DNA from: Glandiceps talaboti
Taxonomy: Eukaryota; Hemichordata; Enteropneusta; Spengelidae
Direction: 5' to 3'
Assembly (NCBI RefSeq): GCF_964340395.1
Contig: NC_135565.1
Location: 16,680,709-16,744,708 of the forward strand
DNA length: 64,000 nucleotides
Made by a program: the position numbers and the translations under genes. Under the pieces are notes generated by a model. That model made no database searches. It saw only the letters and a list, made by a program, of their open reading frames with translations, and was not told the origin of the DNA. This document shows, one piece after another, positions 10,501 through 19,700 of the stretch (its first letter is position 1; every line of letters starts with the position of its first letter).

Positions 10501-11302
10501 CTGAACAAGATCCCTTATTTATCACAAAACTAATTTCAGTACAATTGTTATGGATTATAATTTAGAGATTAATTTCTGTTTAGGCTACGATGTAAAAAAT
10601 TCTTCAAATTTATCCTACAACCAATCAAAACTCAATCGTATGTTATGTATACAGGTTTGTGAGTAAAACAACCAATCAACTTCTACCAAATCTCTTGATT
10701 TGACCTTGAACCAAGCACATCAATTCAAACCTATAATCTATCACAGCAAACTTACTGTCGTCTTGCTATCTGGTCATCACTGGCTTTTGAAAAAGTTCCT
10801 GCCTGTAAAAAAGAACAGAGAGATAAATCCATATTATAAACTGTAGACAGCTAGGAGTGTTGTAGTCTCAGTTACCCAGACTCTTGTTGGGGGTTGTCGC
10901 TTAATGACTGTCGCCCTCAAAGACTCTGAGGAGATAGTACATAAAACGTATGTGATGCAAGAATCATGTAAATCATGTAGATTGAGTTGGTAAAATTGTA
11001 TTATTTGAAATGAACACATATCTGTTACTCTAGACTGTCAAATGTGCCATAGGAACTTAAATTGCCTGGGATTATACTCTGTGTCCCATTCTTGGAAGTG
11101 AACATTCACGTGATGATCTCCATCAATTTCTATGAGAGTCTGTGTCACCAGAACTAGAATGTAACATGTTTATAGAGAACTTAATATTAGCAAAAAAAAC
11201 ACACTTCTGTATATATTCCAGTACTAGACCTACCTCCTCTACAGGTTCTTCATCATCCCAATTCCTGTCTGTAAGTTCTTTGTCAGCTGATCGTTTTGAC
11301 AT
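6501..11302 (-). CDS. NUP50: NUP50 nucleoporin, complete six-exon coding sequence (554 aa)
   Basis: Nuclear pore basket protein that binds importin-alpha, Nup153 and Ran and helps cargo release and importin recycling. Coding exons (minus): 11302-11234, 10802-10756, 9868-8787, 8080-7990, 7145-7030, 6760-6501; all introns are GT-AG, phases join without a break, and the total is 1665 nt with TAA at 6503-6501. The start ATG (11302) has an in-frame TAA two codons upstream. Seen in the protein: N-terminus [20 protein letters not shown] and a basic IKKAKRR (40-46), the family's two importin-alpha contacts; FG/GFG motifs near 60-72; the NUP50 central domain about 172-217 ([14 protein letters not shown]); scattered FG motifs to about 387; Ran-binding domain about 421-554 ([29 protein letters not shown]). 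Human NUP50 is 468 aa, so this one is longer, from the FG region and a 20-residue insert with C505, C508, C521 and C525. Identity is near certain. Confidence 0.97.
7030..7145 (-). CDS. NUP50: NUP50 coding exon 5 (Ran-binding domain, first part)
   Basis: 116 nt, residues 430-469, with [20 protein letters not shown] and [10 protein letters not shown], the core strands of the RanBP1-like fold. Acceptor CTGTTTGCAG, donor GTAAGA. Confidence 0.95.
7527..7571. repeat. Poly-C tract joined to (AC)n
   Basis: A run of about 20 C followed by (AC)n, inside NUP50 intron 4. As written on the coding strand it is (GT)n then poly-G. Confidence 0.95.
7594..7895. mobile_element. 302-bp TIR element in NUP50 intron 4
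   Basis: Ends are inverted: ACACTAGCCCCGTCTAGA at the left and the complement of ACACTAGCCCCATCTACAC at the right, with inner CCTACC/GGTAGG also paired. ATG flanks both sides (7591-7593 and 7896-7898), consistent with a 3-bp target duplication. No open frame; non-autonomous. Superfamily not assigned (3-bp duplications occur in PIF/Harbinger and CACTA elements). Confidence 0.7.
7990..8080 (-). CDS. NUP50: NUP50 coding exon 4
   Basis: 91 nt, residues 400-430: an acidic stretch ([12 protein letters not shown]) followed by [11 protein letters not shown], which opens the Ran-binding domain as in human NUP50 (EEENDEPPKVVV and KEEDAFYSKK). Acceptor GATTTTTCAG, donor GTAATG. Confidence 0.94.
8430..8503 (-). 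mobile_element. Short repeat sharing a perfect 22-mer with 10862-10883
   Basis: The block at 8482-8503 (core GGGTAACTGAGACTAC) is an exact reverse complement of 10862-10883. Both are in NUP50 introns (3 and 1). A third relative is at about 32748-32817. Probable miniature dispersed element. Confidence 0.45.
8787..9868 (-). CDS. NUP50: NUP50 coding exon 3 (FG region and central domain)
   Basis: 1082 nt, residues 39-400. It carries [17 protein letters not shown], three tandem eight-residue units around 114-139 ([24 protein letters not shown]), the conserved central domain (about 172-217), then Ser/Thr-rich FG sequence. Two 15-residue direct repeats at about 346-375 begin [15 protein letters not shown] and [15 protein letters not shown]. 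Acceptor TTTATCAG; donor GTAAGC at 8786. Open frames on the opposite strand here are shadows. Confidence 0.96.
9902..10300. repeat. Segment duplicated between NUP50 intron 2 and 14411-14781
   Basis: About 400 bp closely similar to 14411-14781 in the same orientation (shared words TCGTTTCAGACGGCAATTCC, AAATCTTTGCTTGCTTGA and GTGTTGATCAGATTTAGGTC), with small indels. It starts about 34 bp beyond the exon 3 acceptor. Either local duplication or two insertions of one dispersed repeat. Confidence 0.8.
10756..10802 (-). CDS. NUP50: NUP50 coding exon 2
   Basis: 47 nt, residues 24-39 (starts [15 protein letters not shown]); acceptor TTTTTTACAG, donor GTAAGT, phase 2. It matches the GTFSMAS segment of vertebrate NUP50. 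It is too short to be found as an open frame alone and was placed by splice phase and homology. Confidence 0.95.
10862..10935 (+). mobile_element. Short repeat in NUP50 intron 1, partner of 8430-8503
   Basis: Begins GTAGTCTCAGTTACCCAGAC and has an inner TGTCGCCCTC; the copy at about 32748-32817 preserves both parts in the opposite orientation. Confidence 0.45.
11234..11302 (-). CDS. NUP50: NUP50 coding exon 1
   Basis: Encodes residues 1-23, the first importin-alpha-binding segment, and ends in phase 0 at a GTAGGT donor. A splice-acceptor-like TTACTTGCAG on the minus strand ends at 11382, so this exon probably starts at 11381 and is preceded by a 5' UTR intron and a non-coding first exon further right. 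That upstream exon is inferred, not seen. Confidence 0.95.
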
Positions 11303-11669
11303 CTTTATTTAATAGATTGACTATTTCTAAATCTTCAACAGCTTGTCTGTGTGTAGTCTATATATTGCAATTTGTTGAAAGACTGCAAGTAAAGGAAAGT
11401 GTATGAACAGATCAGTGAAACTATGTTATGAAACCATTACACAGTAGTCCAACCTTTTGTTATTATGTTAGGGTGTCATAGTAAGCGCCATAAAGGATTA
11501 GAACCCCCTAACATACTTCAGATTTGCAATGTTGACAACAAGTGGTCATCTTTACTTTAGATTTCACCTTCTTAGCAATACAGTGACAACTGCACAAGCT
11601 GGATCATTTTTTTTTCAAAAACTCTTTCATTAGATAGAATGACTTACTCTAAACAATGTAAAGTCTTGT

Positions 11670-11837
11670 GATGTGTGGCTTCTAATGAAAACCAAATTTT
11701 GTCATGAGTCAAAATGAGAAAAACTGGCATTTCATGAGTCACCACATGGTAAGAGATCGGAGAACAACAAATTTTGGTGTGTCACTAGAAATTGTGTGCA
11801 TCAGTGGTGTGTCAAATTGGCTTAAAGGGCACACTGG
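11670..11837 (-). mobile_element. hAT-type miniature element, first of a broken array
   Basis: The left end is decayed (ATGTGTGGCTTCTAATG); the right end is GGCTTAAAGGGCACACTG. Internal words TTTTGGTGTGTCACTAGAAA and TCACCACATGGTAAGAGAT match other family copies. It is followed directly by a partial tandem copy (11838-11921). Confidence 0.75.
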
Positions 11838-11921
11838 TCACCCACATAGTAAGAGATAGGGGAACACCAAATTTGGGTGAGTCACTAGATATTGTGTGTG
11901 TCAGTGGCATGTCAAATTGGC
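11838..11921 (-). mobile_element. Partial hAT-type copy, truncated by the TTAA element
   Basis: Runs from CACCCACATAGTAAGAGATA to CATGTCAAATTGGC, where it meets TTAA and the 1618-bp insertion. The lost right part resumes at 13548. Confidence 0.75.
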
Positions 11922-11925
11922 TTAA

Positions 11926-13543
11926 CCTTTTCACCACCAATTGCCCCCTGGGAATGTTTGTTCTCCACCACCCCCCTCACTGACCACCAGGTGAAAGTGA
12001 GTGTTATGTAATCAAATTGATATAAAAATACTTAGAGTTGCTCATTTTTTAAAAATGAGGTATCATTTCATTGGAAAATAAATTCTCTACATCACACGTG
12101 CAAATACATGCATTCAAATTCCACAAACACAACCGAAATATGAATTAAAGTAATAAAATATGAATAAAACTGACACAAGTCGTTTATTTATTGACATATC
12201 ACAAATAAACAAAATATTTATATTACAAATAAAATTCAAAATACCAACATTTATGTTCTTACAAAACTTCTCTTTACTGGTTAAATTGTCAAAATTGGCG
12301 AAAATTTGGCAGAAAATGACATTTTGAGTCGTAAAAATTTGAACGAAATTAATTAACGGCTCACTAATCCGATTATGACGCAACAGACGGTGCCGCACCG
12401 GCAATGAAAGTGTCTTAAAATATCTAAAGTTGTCACCTTGATACCTTTTGAAAAGTTGGTTTTTGTAAATATAATTCATTATTTAGCAGAACAACAAAAA
12501 ATTATTACTCAATTTATGCCAGAAATCGGCAAAATATGACCGTAAGTCAGTAGCATCGGCGCCAAAATCGGATGGGCAAAATGGCTTTATTTGCCGACGC
12601 ACATACCGACCAACGGAAATATGCAGCCTGTAATTTGAACTCACGTCGCGGTAATGTTTTCGTCACATTGAGTACATTGAGTTCACACAGCCATCTCATT
12701 TCATTCATAAATGCCATCAAAGTCAAAATTAAATAAAAATTTTCATGAACAGAGCCGTTATTTACATCGCAAACGATGTTAGGGGAGACCATTTTCGGTG
12801 TGGCCATGTTGAAATTTGAATTTTACCGTTAAAAAACACATTCAAAAATGTGATCGGAAAATCTTCAGATTGTGTGTAATCTACCGCCCACATTGTACCA
12901 CTGACCAGTATAAATTGAACTTGTATGAGTATTATTCATTATTGAACATTACCACAAAGAAATATGACCAAAATAATTACTTTTGGAGCTAAATACTGGC
13001 CCCAAGGCCATAGTATGAGCGAATGCTACGGGTCAACAAGTTACGCAATTTGCCAACTTTCACTACGGCAACGGTGAATTCCCCGCCGGTAGATCACTCG
13101 GCCCTTGTGTTAGTTCTGAAGCCTATACCGTTCCCACAACTGACCTGATGTATTCAACAATGTTTTTGAGTAAAAATTCAGTGGAAATTTCTCAGGACAG
13201 TTGTCAAAATGACATCGTAGGAGATGCTACGTGAGCCGTTAATTACTTCCGCGTTGTTGAAATTCGATCTTTCTGGCGAAAAACGCACACAAAATTTACG
13301 ATCGCTCGTCTTTCCAATCGTGCTAGAAAACCATCCACTAACATGTGTTCAAAATGGCAGACTATATAAACAAGGCTAATACGCATGTGTGGAACTAGTT
13401 ATGGCAGCAAGTTTTGCAGCAATAGCTGCCGTTAAACGGTTTGAACGTCGTAGTAGTTGAATGACCTTTGCGTTCCCGCTGTAGAGGGAATCGGTGGGCG
13501 CCCTAGAGCGTTCCCGCTGTAGCGGGAATCGGTGGTGAAAGGG
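11926..13543. mobile_element. piggyBac-type non-autonomous element (1618 bp)
   Basis: Flanked by TTAA on both sides (11922-11925 and 13544-13547). Terminal inverted repeats: CCTTTTCACCACCAATT at the left against the complement of the right end, CCCTTTCACCACCGATT. The right subterminal region has two copies of a hairpin-like TTCCCGCTGTAGCGGGAATC motif. The interior is richer in CpG than its surroundings. Open frames at 12114-12479 and 12547-12807 (minus) show no transposase features, so it probably moved by a transposase in trans. TTAA specificity is the mark of piggyBac elements. Confidence 0.8.
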
Positions 13544-13547
13544 TTAA

Positions 13548-13652
13548 AGGGCACACTGGTCACCCACATAGTAAGAGATAGGGGAACACCAAATTTTGGT
13601 GCGTCACTAGCAATTGTGTGCATCAGTGGTGCGTCAAATTAGCTTAGAGGCA
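13548..13652 (-). mobile_element. hAT-type copy, right part, resuming after the TTAA element
   Basis: AGGGCACACTGGTCACCCAC then AAATTTTGGTGCGTCACTAG and a decayed end (TTAGAGGCAACAGTGG). It continues the array interrupted at 11922. Confidence 0.75.
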
Positions 13653-13787
13653 ACAGTGGTACTGAATCATCTATAGGTAAACTTGTGTCTATAGCAGTAC
13701 ACACAACACAGTAACAAAACGTAGTGAATTTTCTTTTATGGTATGGACCCTAAAATCAACCTCTCCGTTGACCAGTACACGTATAAT

Positions 13788-13857
13788 CACAGGGGCCAGC
13801 GAGCATGTAATTGACCAATTGATCGATCAATCAATTACATGCTTGCTGGCCCCTGTG
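13788..13857. repeat. Near-perfect palindrome, 27-bp arms
   Basis: The left arm begins CACAGGGGCCAGCGAGCATG and is the reverse complement of 13831-13857 with one mismatch. The 16-bp centre contains the self-complementary TTGATCGATCAA, so nearly the whole block can pair. Confidence 0.9.
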
Positions 13858-14014
13858 GTATAATTTGTTCATAAAACATCATCATTCAAAAAGCATGCCA
13901 TGAAATACAGGAAACTTTCGCAGAAGAAAGACTTATTTTCGCTTATGTCACTAGAAAACAAAAATGTGAAAAGAAGTAGTGTCTAAAATGCCATCTTATG
14001 CATAACACTCTGAC

Positions 14015-14162
14015 ATTCGCCAAGCCTCCAGCCTGGATTGTTTCAAAACAAAACTGAAGACTTATTTGTTCACCAAAGCATACAGTGTGCTTTAGGCATT
14101 CAGTGCTACTGAACAGAACATTGCTCTGGAAATCGGCACTATAGAAATTTGATTGAGTGAAC
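14015..14162 (+). pseudogene. LINE 3' end: reverse-transcriptase C-terminal tail and 3' terminus
   Basis: 14015-14095 reads IRQASSLDCFKTKLKTYLFT then KAYSVL and stop, the pattern (SLD-FK-KLKTYLF--AY) common at the C-terminus of CR1/L2-like LINE proteins. The sequence after it ends in CGGCACTATAGAAATTTGAT and TGAGTGA, like the GGCGCTATAAAT...TTGATTGA tails of such elements. It is 5' truncated. Confidence 0.65.
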
Positions 14163-14390
14163 ATAGTGTGCCAGGCTTAGAAATTTATATACACTGGTCT
14201 TTGTGAACTAGTTGAAGACCGCAAGGCCGTAAAATCGTAAAATTTTCTAGTAGTGAAAATTTGTAGGTTTACAGTAATACATTGCAATCGTTGTGACTCA
14301 AAGTATACAAACTAGTTTATATCTAAATATTGAATATTTAATGAGCATTATCAAATCAAACTAACATGGGTACCAGAGTCAAAACCAAGC

Positions 14391-14445
14391 TCAAGATTTA
14401 ATCCTCTTTCTCCCTAGGCTAGGGAGACAGAGGATTAAATCTTGA
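14391..14445. repeat. 55-bp near-perfect palindrome at the edge of the duplicated segment
   Basis: Arms 14391-14417 and 14419-14445 around G14418 with a single mismatch (the arm starts TCAAGATTTAATCCTC). The intron copy at 9902 keeps only the right arm and centre. Confidence 0.9.
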
Positions 14446-14781
14446 ATAGGCTAGGGAGTATTTATTGTACACAACCAGAAGAAGTTGAGAGAAAGAGGGT
14501 CACAACACTAGCTAAGGATAAAACTGAAACTAATTATTAAGGTACAACATCTTTTGTAAAAGTAACTGACATTTTTAGCAAATAAATCTTTGCTTGCTTG
14601 ACCAAAAAAATGTCCCACTTGCAGGTTTAAATACATTGTAGTGTTGATCAGATTTAGGTCAAGTTAGCTTCAGTTGTCGTTTCAGACGGCAATTCCTATC
14701 ATACCATATCATCATTTCAACATATTGCACTTTGTAAATATGTCATACAGTTAAACTTAGTGAAGGGGTTGGCATTTGTCT
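14411..14781. repeat. Upstream copy of the NUP50 intron 2 segment
   Basis: Partner of 9902-10300 in direct orientation, with small deletions (for example, the GAACCTG near the right end is missing). It lies about 3.1 kb upstream of the NUP50 start. Confidence 0.8.
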
Positions 14782-15119
14782 TGACTCCAAAGTGCAGCTG
14801 AACAAATAACATGGTAAGAAAATGTTTCTTAACTTGTGTTCCATGGACATTGGTACAGACCCTAAAATCAGTACCGCCATCAACCAGAACACGGAATTTG
14901 AGAAATTGCACACAAACATGTAATCAATCATGGGACACCCAACAATGACAATGTACACTGTATATCTCAATAGAGCTAAATATATTCATTAAACTTATAA
15001 TTATAGTGACTGCAACAGTGTTATCTTACACTTGAGATGAACACCATCACCTAGTGTAGCACACAACAATACAGTCACTTTACTGGGTGTTCTGGGTTGT
15101 ACCACTTCAAGTCATGTGA

Positions 15120-16697
15120 CCAAATAGCGCCGATCTTTCAGAAAACATGATGTTCCTAAGTCTTTCACATGGTTCTACATACATCATTACATGTAGGTCT
15201 TGAAATATATGCTCCAGGAACTCCAACACATTTCCATCATAAATGAGGTATATAAAGATATATTGTATGTCACAGCATTTCTGGAGTGCATATTTCAGAG
15301 CTATTAAAGTTCTGTGATTTTAAGATTTCTTGCAACAAGACTTTAATTAGATTAGAGTACATATGATACTGTATATATCAAATGCAGTATTACTAGTAGT
15401 ACATCGATAGTCTTGTTCTTGTTGTTTTTGTTTATTTTCGTTTTTAGTTCACCAAATAGTAATGTTAGTATTTCAGTATTTACTCGCCCTTTAAAATCAT
15501 GGTTCTGGACATGGTTCATTGCCCTATTGAGCATATTTTGCTTTTTTCTGAAGTAACAGCACCTTACTATAACTAACTTGAACTTGAAGACAGTACTTTG
15601 TCATTGTTCAAGGACTCGCCACTAATGGAGCCTCTCATGTGAAATGAGATGTACATCGAATGACATTCCATACTACAATGGGAAGCGTGTTTTTAAAAAC
15701 GTTTGCATGTTTTCTAGGCAACTAAGATTGATTATCCTTATAAATTAGCGAAGGAAAAATGTGTCATACTTCGAAAGTCCCACAATAGACTACCAGTTTA
15801 TGGCATGGTACTTGACAGCTACACTCGTGGGTGGGATGAGTCATTCGCTGTTCACGTGAGGTTTTGACGTTTTGGCGTGTATCTCCCTCTAAAACCTACA
15901 AGTGTCGATTGTTTGTCAATATCAACAATTGTATGTTATTTTTGGGTCGAGGCGATAATACTCAAGCTTGAAGTTATGACGCAATACGATAAACAACGGA
16001 AATTTATCATTACACAAACCTGTACCGACGATTCACACTCTCATGGAGGCCGCCATTTTGGAAATCACGTTTTCCACAAGTAGTTCTACCAGAGTGATAA
16101 CTTGATCCATACGCCGCCTATATTTTAGTGAAATGTTTACAGATCATAGCCAGCAAGAATGAACATCAAACCAGTACAAATCTAGTTTCGTTACGCAATG
16201 ATTCTAAAATTTTAGAATTTAAGTGCCCTTATCCACAATTCTCCAAATTAAAAGTTTACACCGTACACCAGCGCAAGAAAATAATCCTAACAAAAGTTGT
16301 GAAAAGTTCACTCATCCGGGAACTTTTGTCTTGGACACCGTCACCGCATCACTACACCGCCCTGCAAAAAGTTTAACGAATGCGCCAATAACTTAACAAT
16401 ATAGTTCCACCTAGTTTAATTTCATTAAGGTCAATATCACGCGAAAAACGGTCTTTATTATAATGGAAACAAAATATTAGAATAATATGGATATATCTGT
16501 AATATTTTATATGGACAAAATCGTTGAATAGGGCAGAAAACGAAAGTTAAAGTTTGGCGTAAGATTGTGCTGCGGTCTTTTGCACTGTCTGTAATATTAC
16601 TTTGCTTCACTCCAGAGATTCCTCGGTGTTTTAATTTTTACCAAAAACTTGAAAATTTGACTTATATTTCAAGTTAGCGAGCCTGGGAGATCTGCTA
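15120..16697. promoter_or_regulatory. Upstream region of PHF21, possible divergent promoter
   Basis: No exon recognised. CpG is more frequent from about 15800 on than in the surrounding AT-rich DNA. A perfect YY1-type site, GCCGCCATTTTG, is at 16049-16060. YY1 sites are common just downstream of starts in TATA-less genes, so a transcription start nearby is plausible but not shown. Pyrimidine-rich tracts occur but no clear TATA box. Confidence 0.35.
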
Positions 16698-16766
16698 ATG
16701 AAGATGTCCAACACGGAGTTAGCGGGGTTACAGTCGCAACTGAGAAAGGAAATTCAGAGCCATCAG
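16698..16766 (+). CDS. PHF21A: PHF21 coding exon 1
   Basis: 23 codons starting MKMSNTELAGLQSQLRKEIQ and ending at CAG before donor GTAGCA. Upstream in-frame sequence is open only back to TGA at 16650-16652 and holds no earlier ATG. Confidence 0.9.
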
Positions 16767-19700
16767 GTAGCAAGTTGTTGTATTTTTGTTCAGAGAATGA
16801 ATGGTGAAGATAACTTATGTGGGCCAGTGGAATTATGGTGGCCGGTGGTTGTTATTTATCGAGAATAATATTGCAAAATTTCTACAACTCTGGCGAACAA
16901 CACGACATGAAAATGGAAGGAAATATTCCTCATTCAACAGTTCCAGGGATATTTTAGTGAAAGACGAAAATTTAAAAATGTGAGCGAGAGAGTTCGGAAT
17001 GAGGATGATATTTTCACCCGAGTTGTGCAGAGTTAATCAGACATCATCATCATGAAATTTACATTCTCTTTTGTCCACTTGAAAAATAAAACTTAGATAG
17101 CACCGTCATCTTGTACCCAACGTATAGTTATTACAACAATATTTTCAACTCTTCACAGATTACAGTTATGAAGATTAAGAACGACCCACAGGTAATACAT
17201 CTTTTTTTTTTAATTTCCATAGTGCAGTTGAAGAGGAAATTCCGCGTATTTATAGTGAACTTTGTGTTGACCTTTCCGTCCTTTGCTTTTGTTGTTACGC
17301 TCGGTAAACAAATACTGATCGCAGTTTCTTTCTTCATCTCACAGAATCCGGAACTACAAAGACTCCTCCACGACCACCAGGCCAAAATCAGAGCCCTGAG
17401 CGACAAACAAGTATGACATTTTTTTTCTTTTTGAAACTCCCATTTCCCATACAAGAAAACGTAGTGCATATTTATGAGATGGTAACTTGAGATTGCGATT
17501 GAAGTGTCGATTTTATACGTCATCGCCGTGAGATATTACAGTGAACACGTTAATTAATCGCCGTTGTGAAATAATTTATCCGAATTTGAACTTAAATAAA
17601 TCAGAATGTTGTACTTTGGGTATACTGGGTATAAAAATTCACAGCTGTACGCAACTTGTGAATATAGCAACTCGAGCCATTTAATATATTCACAGTAGCA
17701 AATGCATTAACATAGAGAGTTCAAATGTCTCCTGGTGAAGAAAATACTTCTGACAATTACACCGGGCAAAATTTTTCAGTTTTTCATGAACACATACTAA
17801 TATTTCATTATATTTCATATACACAACTATTGAATAATTTTAAGCTGATTATTTGATGAGTGAAACTAGGTCAAACGGCAGTCATAATTTTTTTCCAGCT
17901 CTTTGTAACAGAGTTTTATCATCCCCTTTCATCTCGACTCATAACAAAAGTGGACAGACACAGTATGCCATCTTGAATTTCTGTCCAGAAATATTGAATT
18001 TATTTTTCTTGACTATGATGATGAAATTGTAAGATAACATAGACACTATTGGTTTGCATAGTTGTGATTAAATTCACTAACTCTATATTACACCCAATAA
18101 TGGCCTTGGGGGCATTTAAAACTTAAAAGTCATCAACATCATGAGTACTGCAGGTTGTCAAATATCCAGACTCAGTGCACACAAACTATATTCATAACGT
18201 GACCTTTCAAATCTGCGCAACGTAAACTTGTCTGATATTGCTGCCAGTTGAAGTAAATTTCATTGTCAATATGCACCAGTAGCAAGTTACATGTATGTTA
18301 TTCTCCTGGTAACCACTTCCCCATCAGTAACACTCTGAAGGTCGCAACTTCTATCAAAACTAAATTAGAGAAAGCCACTAATAGAATTAAAAACTTCTCT
18401 CTAGTTAATTTTTATGCAGTGTGGACATTTGTAGAGTTTATAAAATTTAGTCGACAAACTCAGATTGGTCACATTTTGTAAACTACAACTAAAATGTGTT
18501 GATATAATATTTACTGACACCATCTTGTCAGCTGTGTTATTGATATTATAATGAATATTAAATTGAAATAGTGCTGTATGTATGGAGATATATTTTTTTA
18601 TGCCACAGACAAAAGTTACAAACTCGCATATTTTGATGACCTCCATCATTTTTTCATTATCTAGATTTTCAGTTCTATCATACCATTTTGTATTCCCATG
18701 ACATTTTGTTGGGTTGTGTAAGAAAGACTCCTCAGTATATTTTGTAGTTAATTGTAATTATTTCCTGTGCACATTGTTCACTGGTGTTCTTATGTTGGGT
18801 AAACGTAATGCTGACCAGTATTTGAAAATATGAGTTTTATTGAGCCAAGATTGTTTCAGAAAGTACTTATTATTGCACATATTTGTGGGTGGAATCTACT
18901 ATCACTCTCCAACTTCCAATTGACATTGAGTGTGAAAAGGGTTGAGTATGATTTTTAGTATATCCATGGTATCAACAAAATGGATGTACATCGTAATAAT
19001 TTGATTGGGTTATTATTACTGAGACTGTTATTGTCATAGTCATACAAAAATATAATCAAGTTTGTCCTTGCACAGAGTAAAGTTTATTTTTGATGATTTG
19101 TCCCCACAAAAATAATATTTCATTCTTTCCCTCTCATTATGTATACACACAGAAGTATATTTTGTTGAAAATTTCGAATTAAATTTGTGTTCAGCGTTGC
19201 TTGCACTGTAATGTCTTCACAAATGTATGTTTGGCTAGAGTTTATTAGATTGAGATTCCCTCACACAGAATAGAGTTATTGATTGGACAATTTGTATGTT
19301 GGCAGAATATTTTTTAGTTGCATTTCATTGTCCTTTCCCTTGGCTATGTATCTACAGAAGCAGTTGAAAAAAAAATATAATTAAGTTTATTTTTAGTATT
19401 GTCGATATTGTAGTGACTTTCTAACTACTAGTATATGTTTGTTTGACTCGTGTTAGGTTGGGATACCCATGTAAAGTGTTTGGATAATTTGTCCTCATAA
19501 AAATATAATTTCAGTCTTTCCCTTGTCATCTCCTCTGGTTACACAGAAGTATTTTTTATTGACAGCCCAGAATTAAATTTGTTTTCAGTGTTGCTTGTAA
19601 GATAGTATCAGTACTCATATAAGAGTTCTGGAGTGAATTCGATAGATAAAGTTTTCGAAAAATTTCTCCTTGCCCTCTCATGTAAATGAATGTGCCAATA

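Noticed and set aside
12114-12807. Minus-strand frames inside the TTAA element as a possible transposase
   Set aside because: Too short, and no DDD-type catalytic pattern or Cys-rich end as in piggyBac transposases; treated as non-coding.
17159-17164. Using the downstream AG (ATTACAG) as the PHF21 exon 2 acceptor
   Set aside because: It keeps frame but deletes two residues that align with the vertebrate protein; possible as a minor isoform only.
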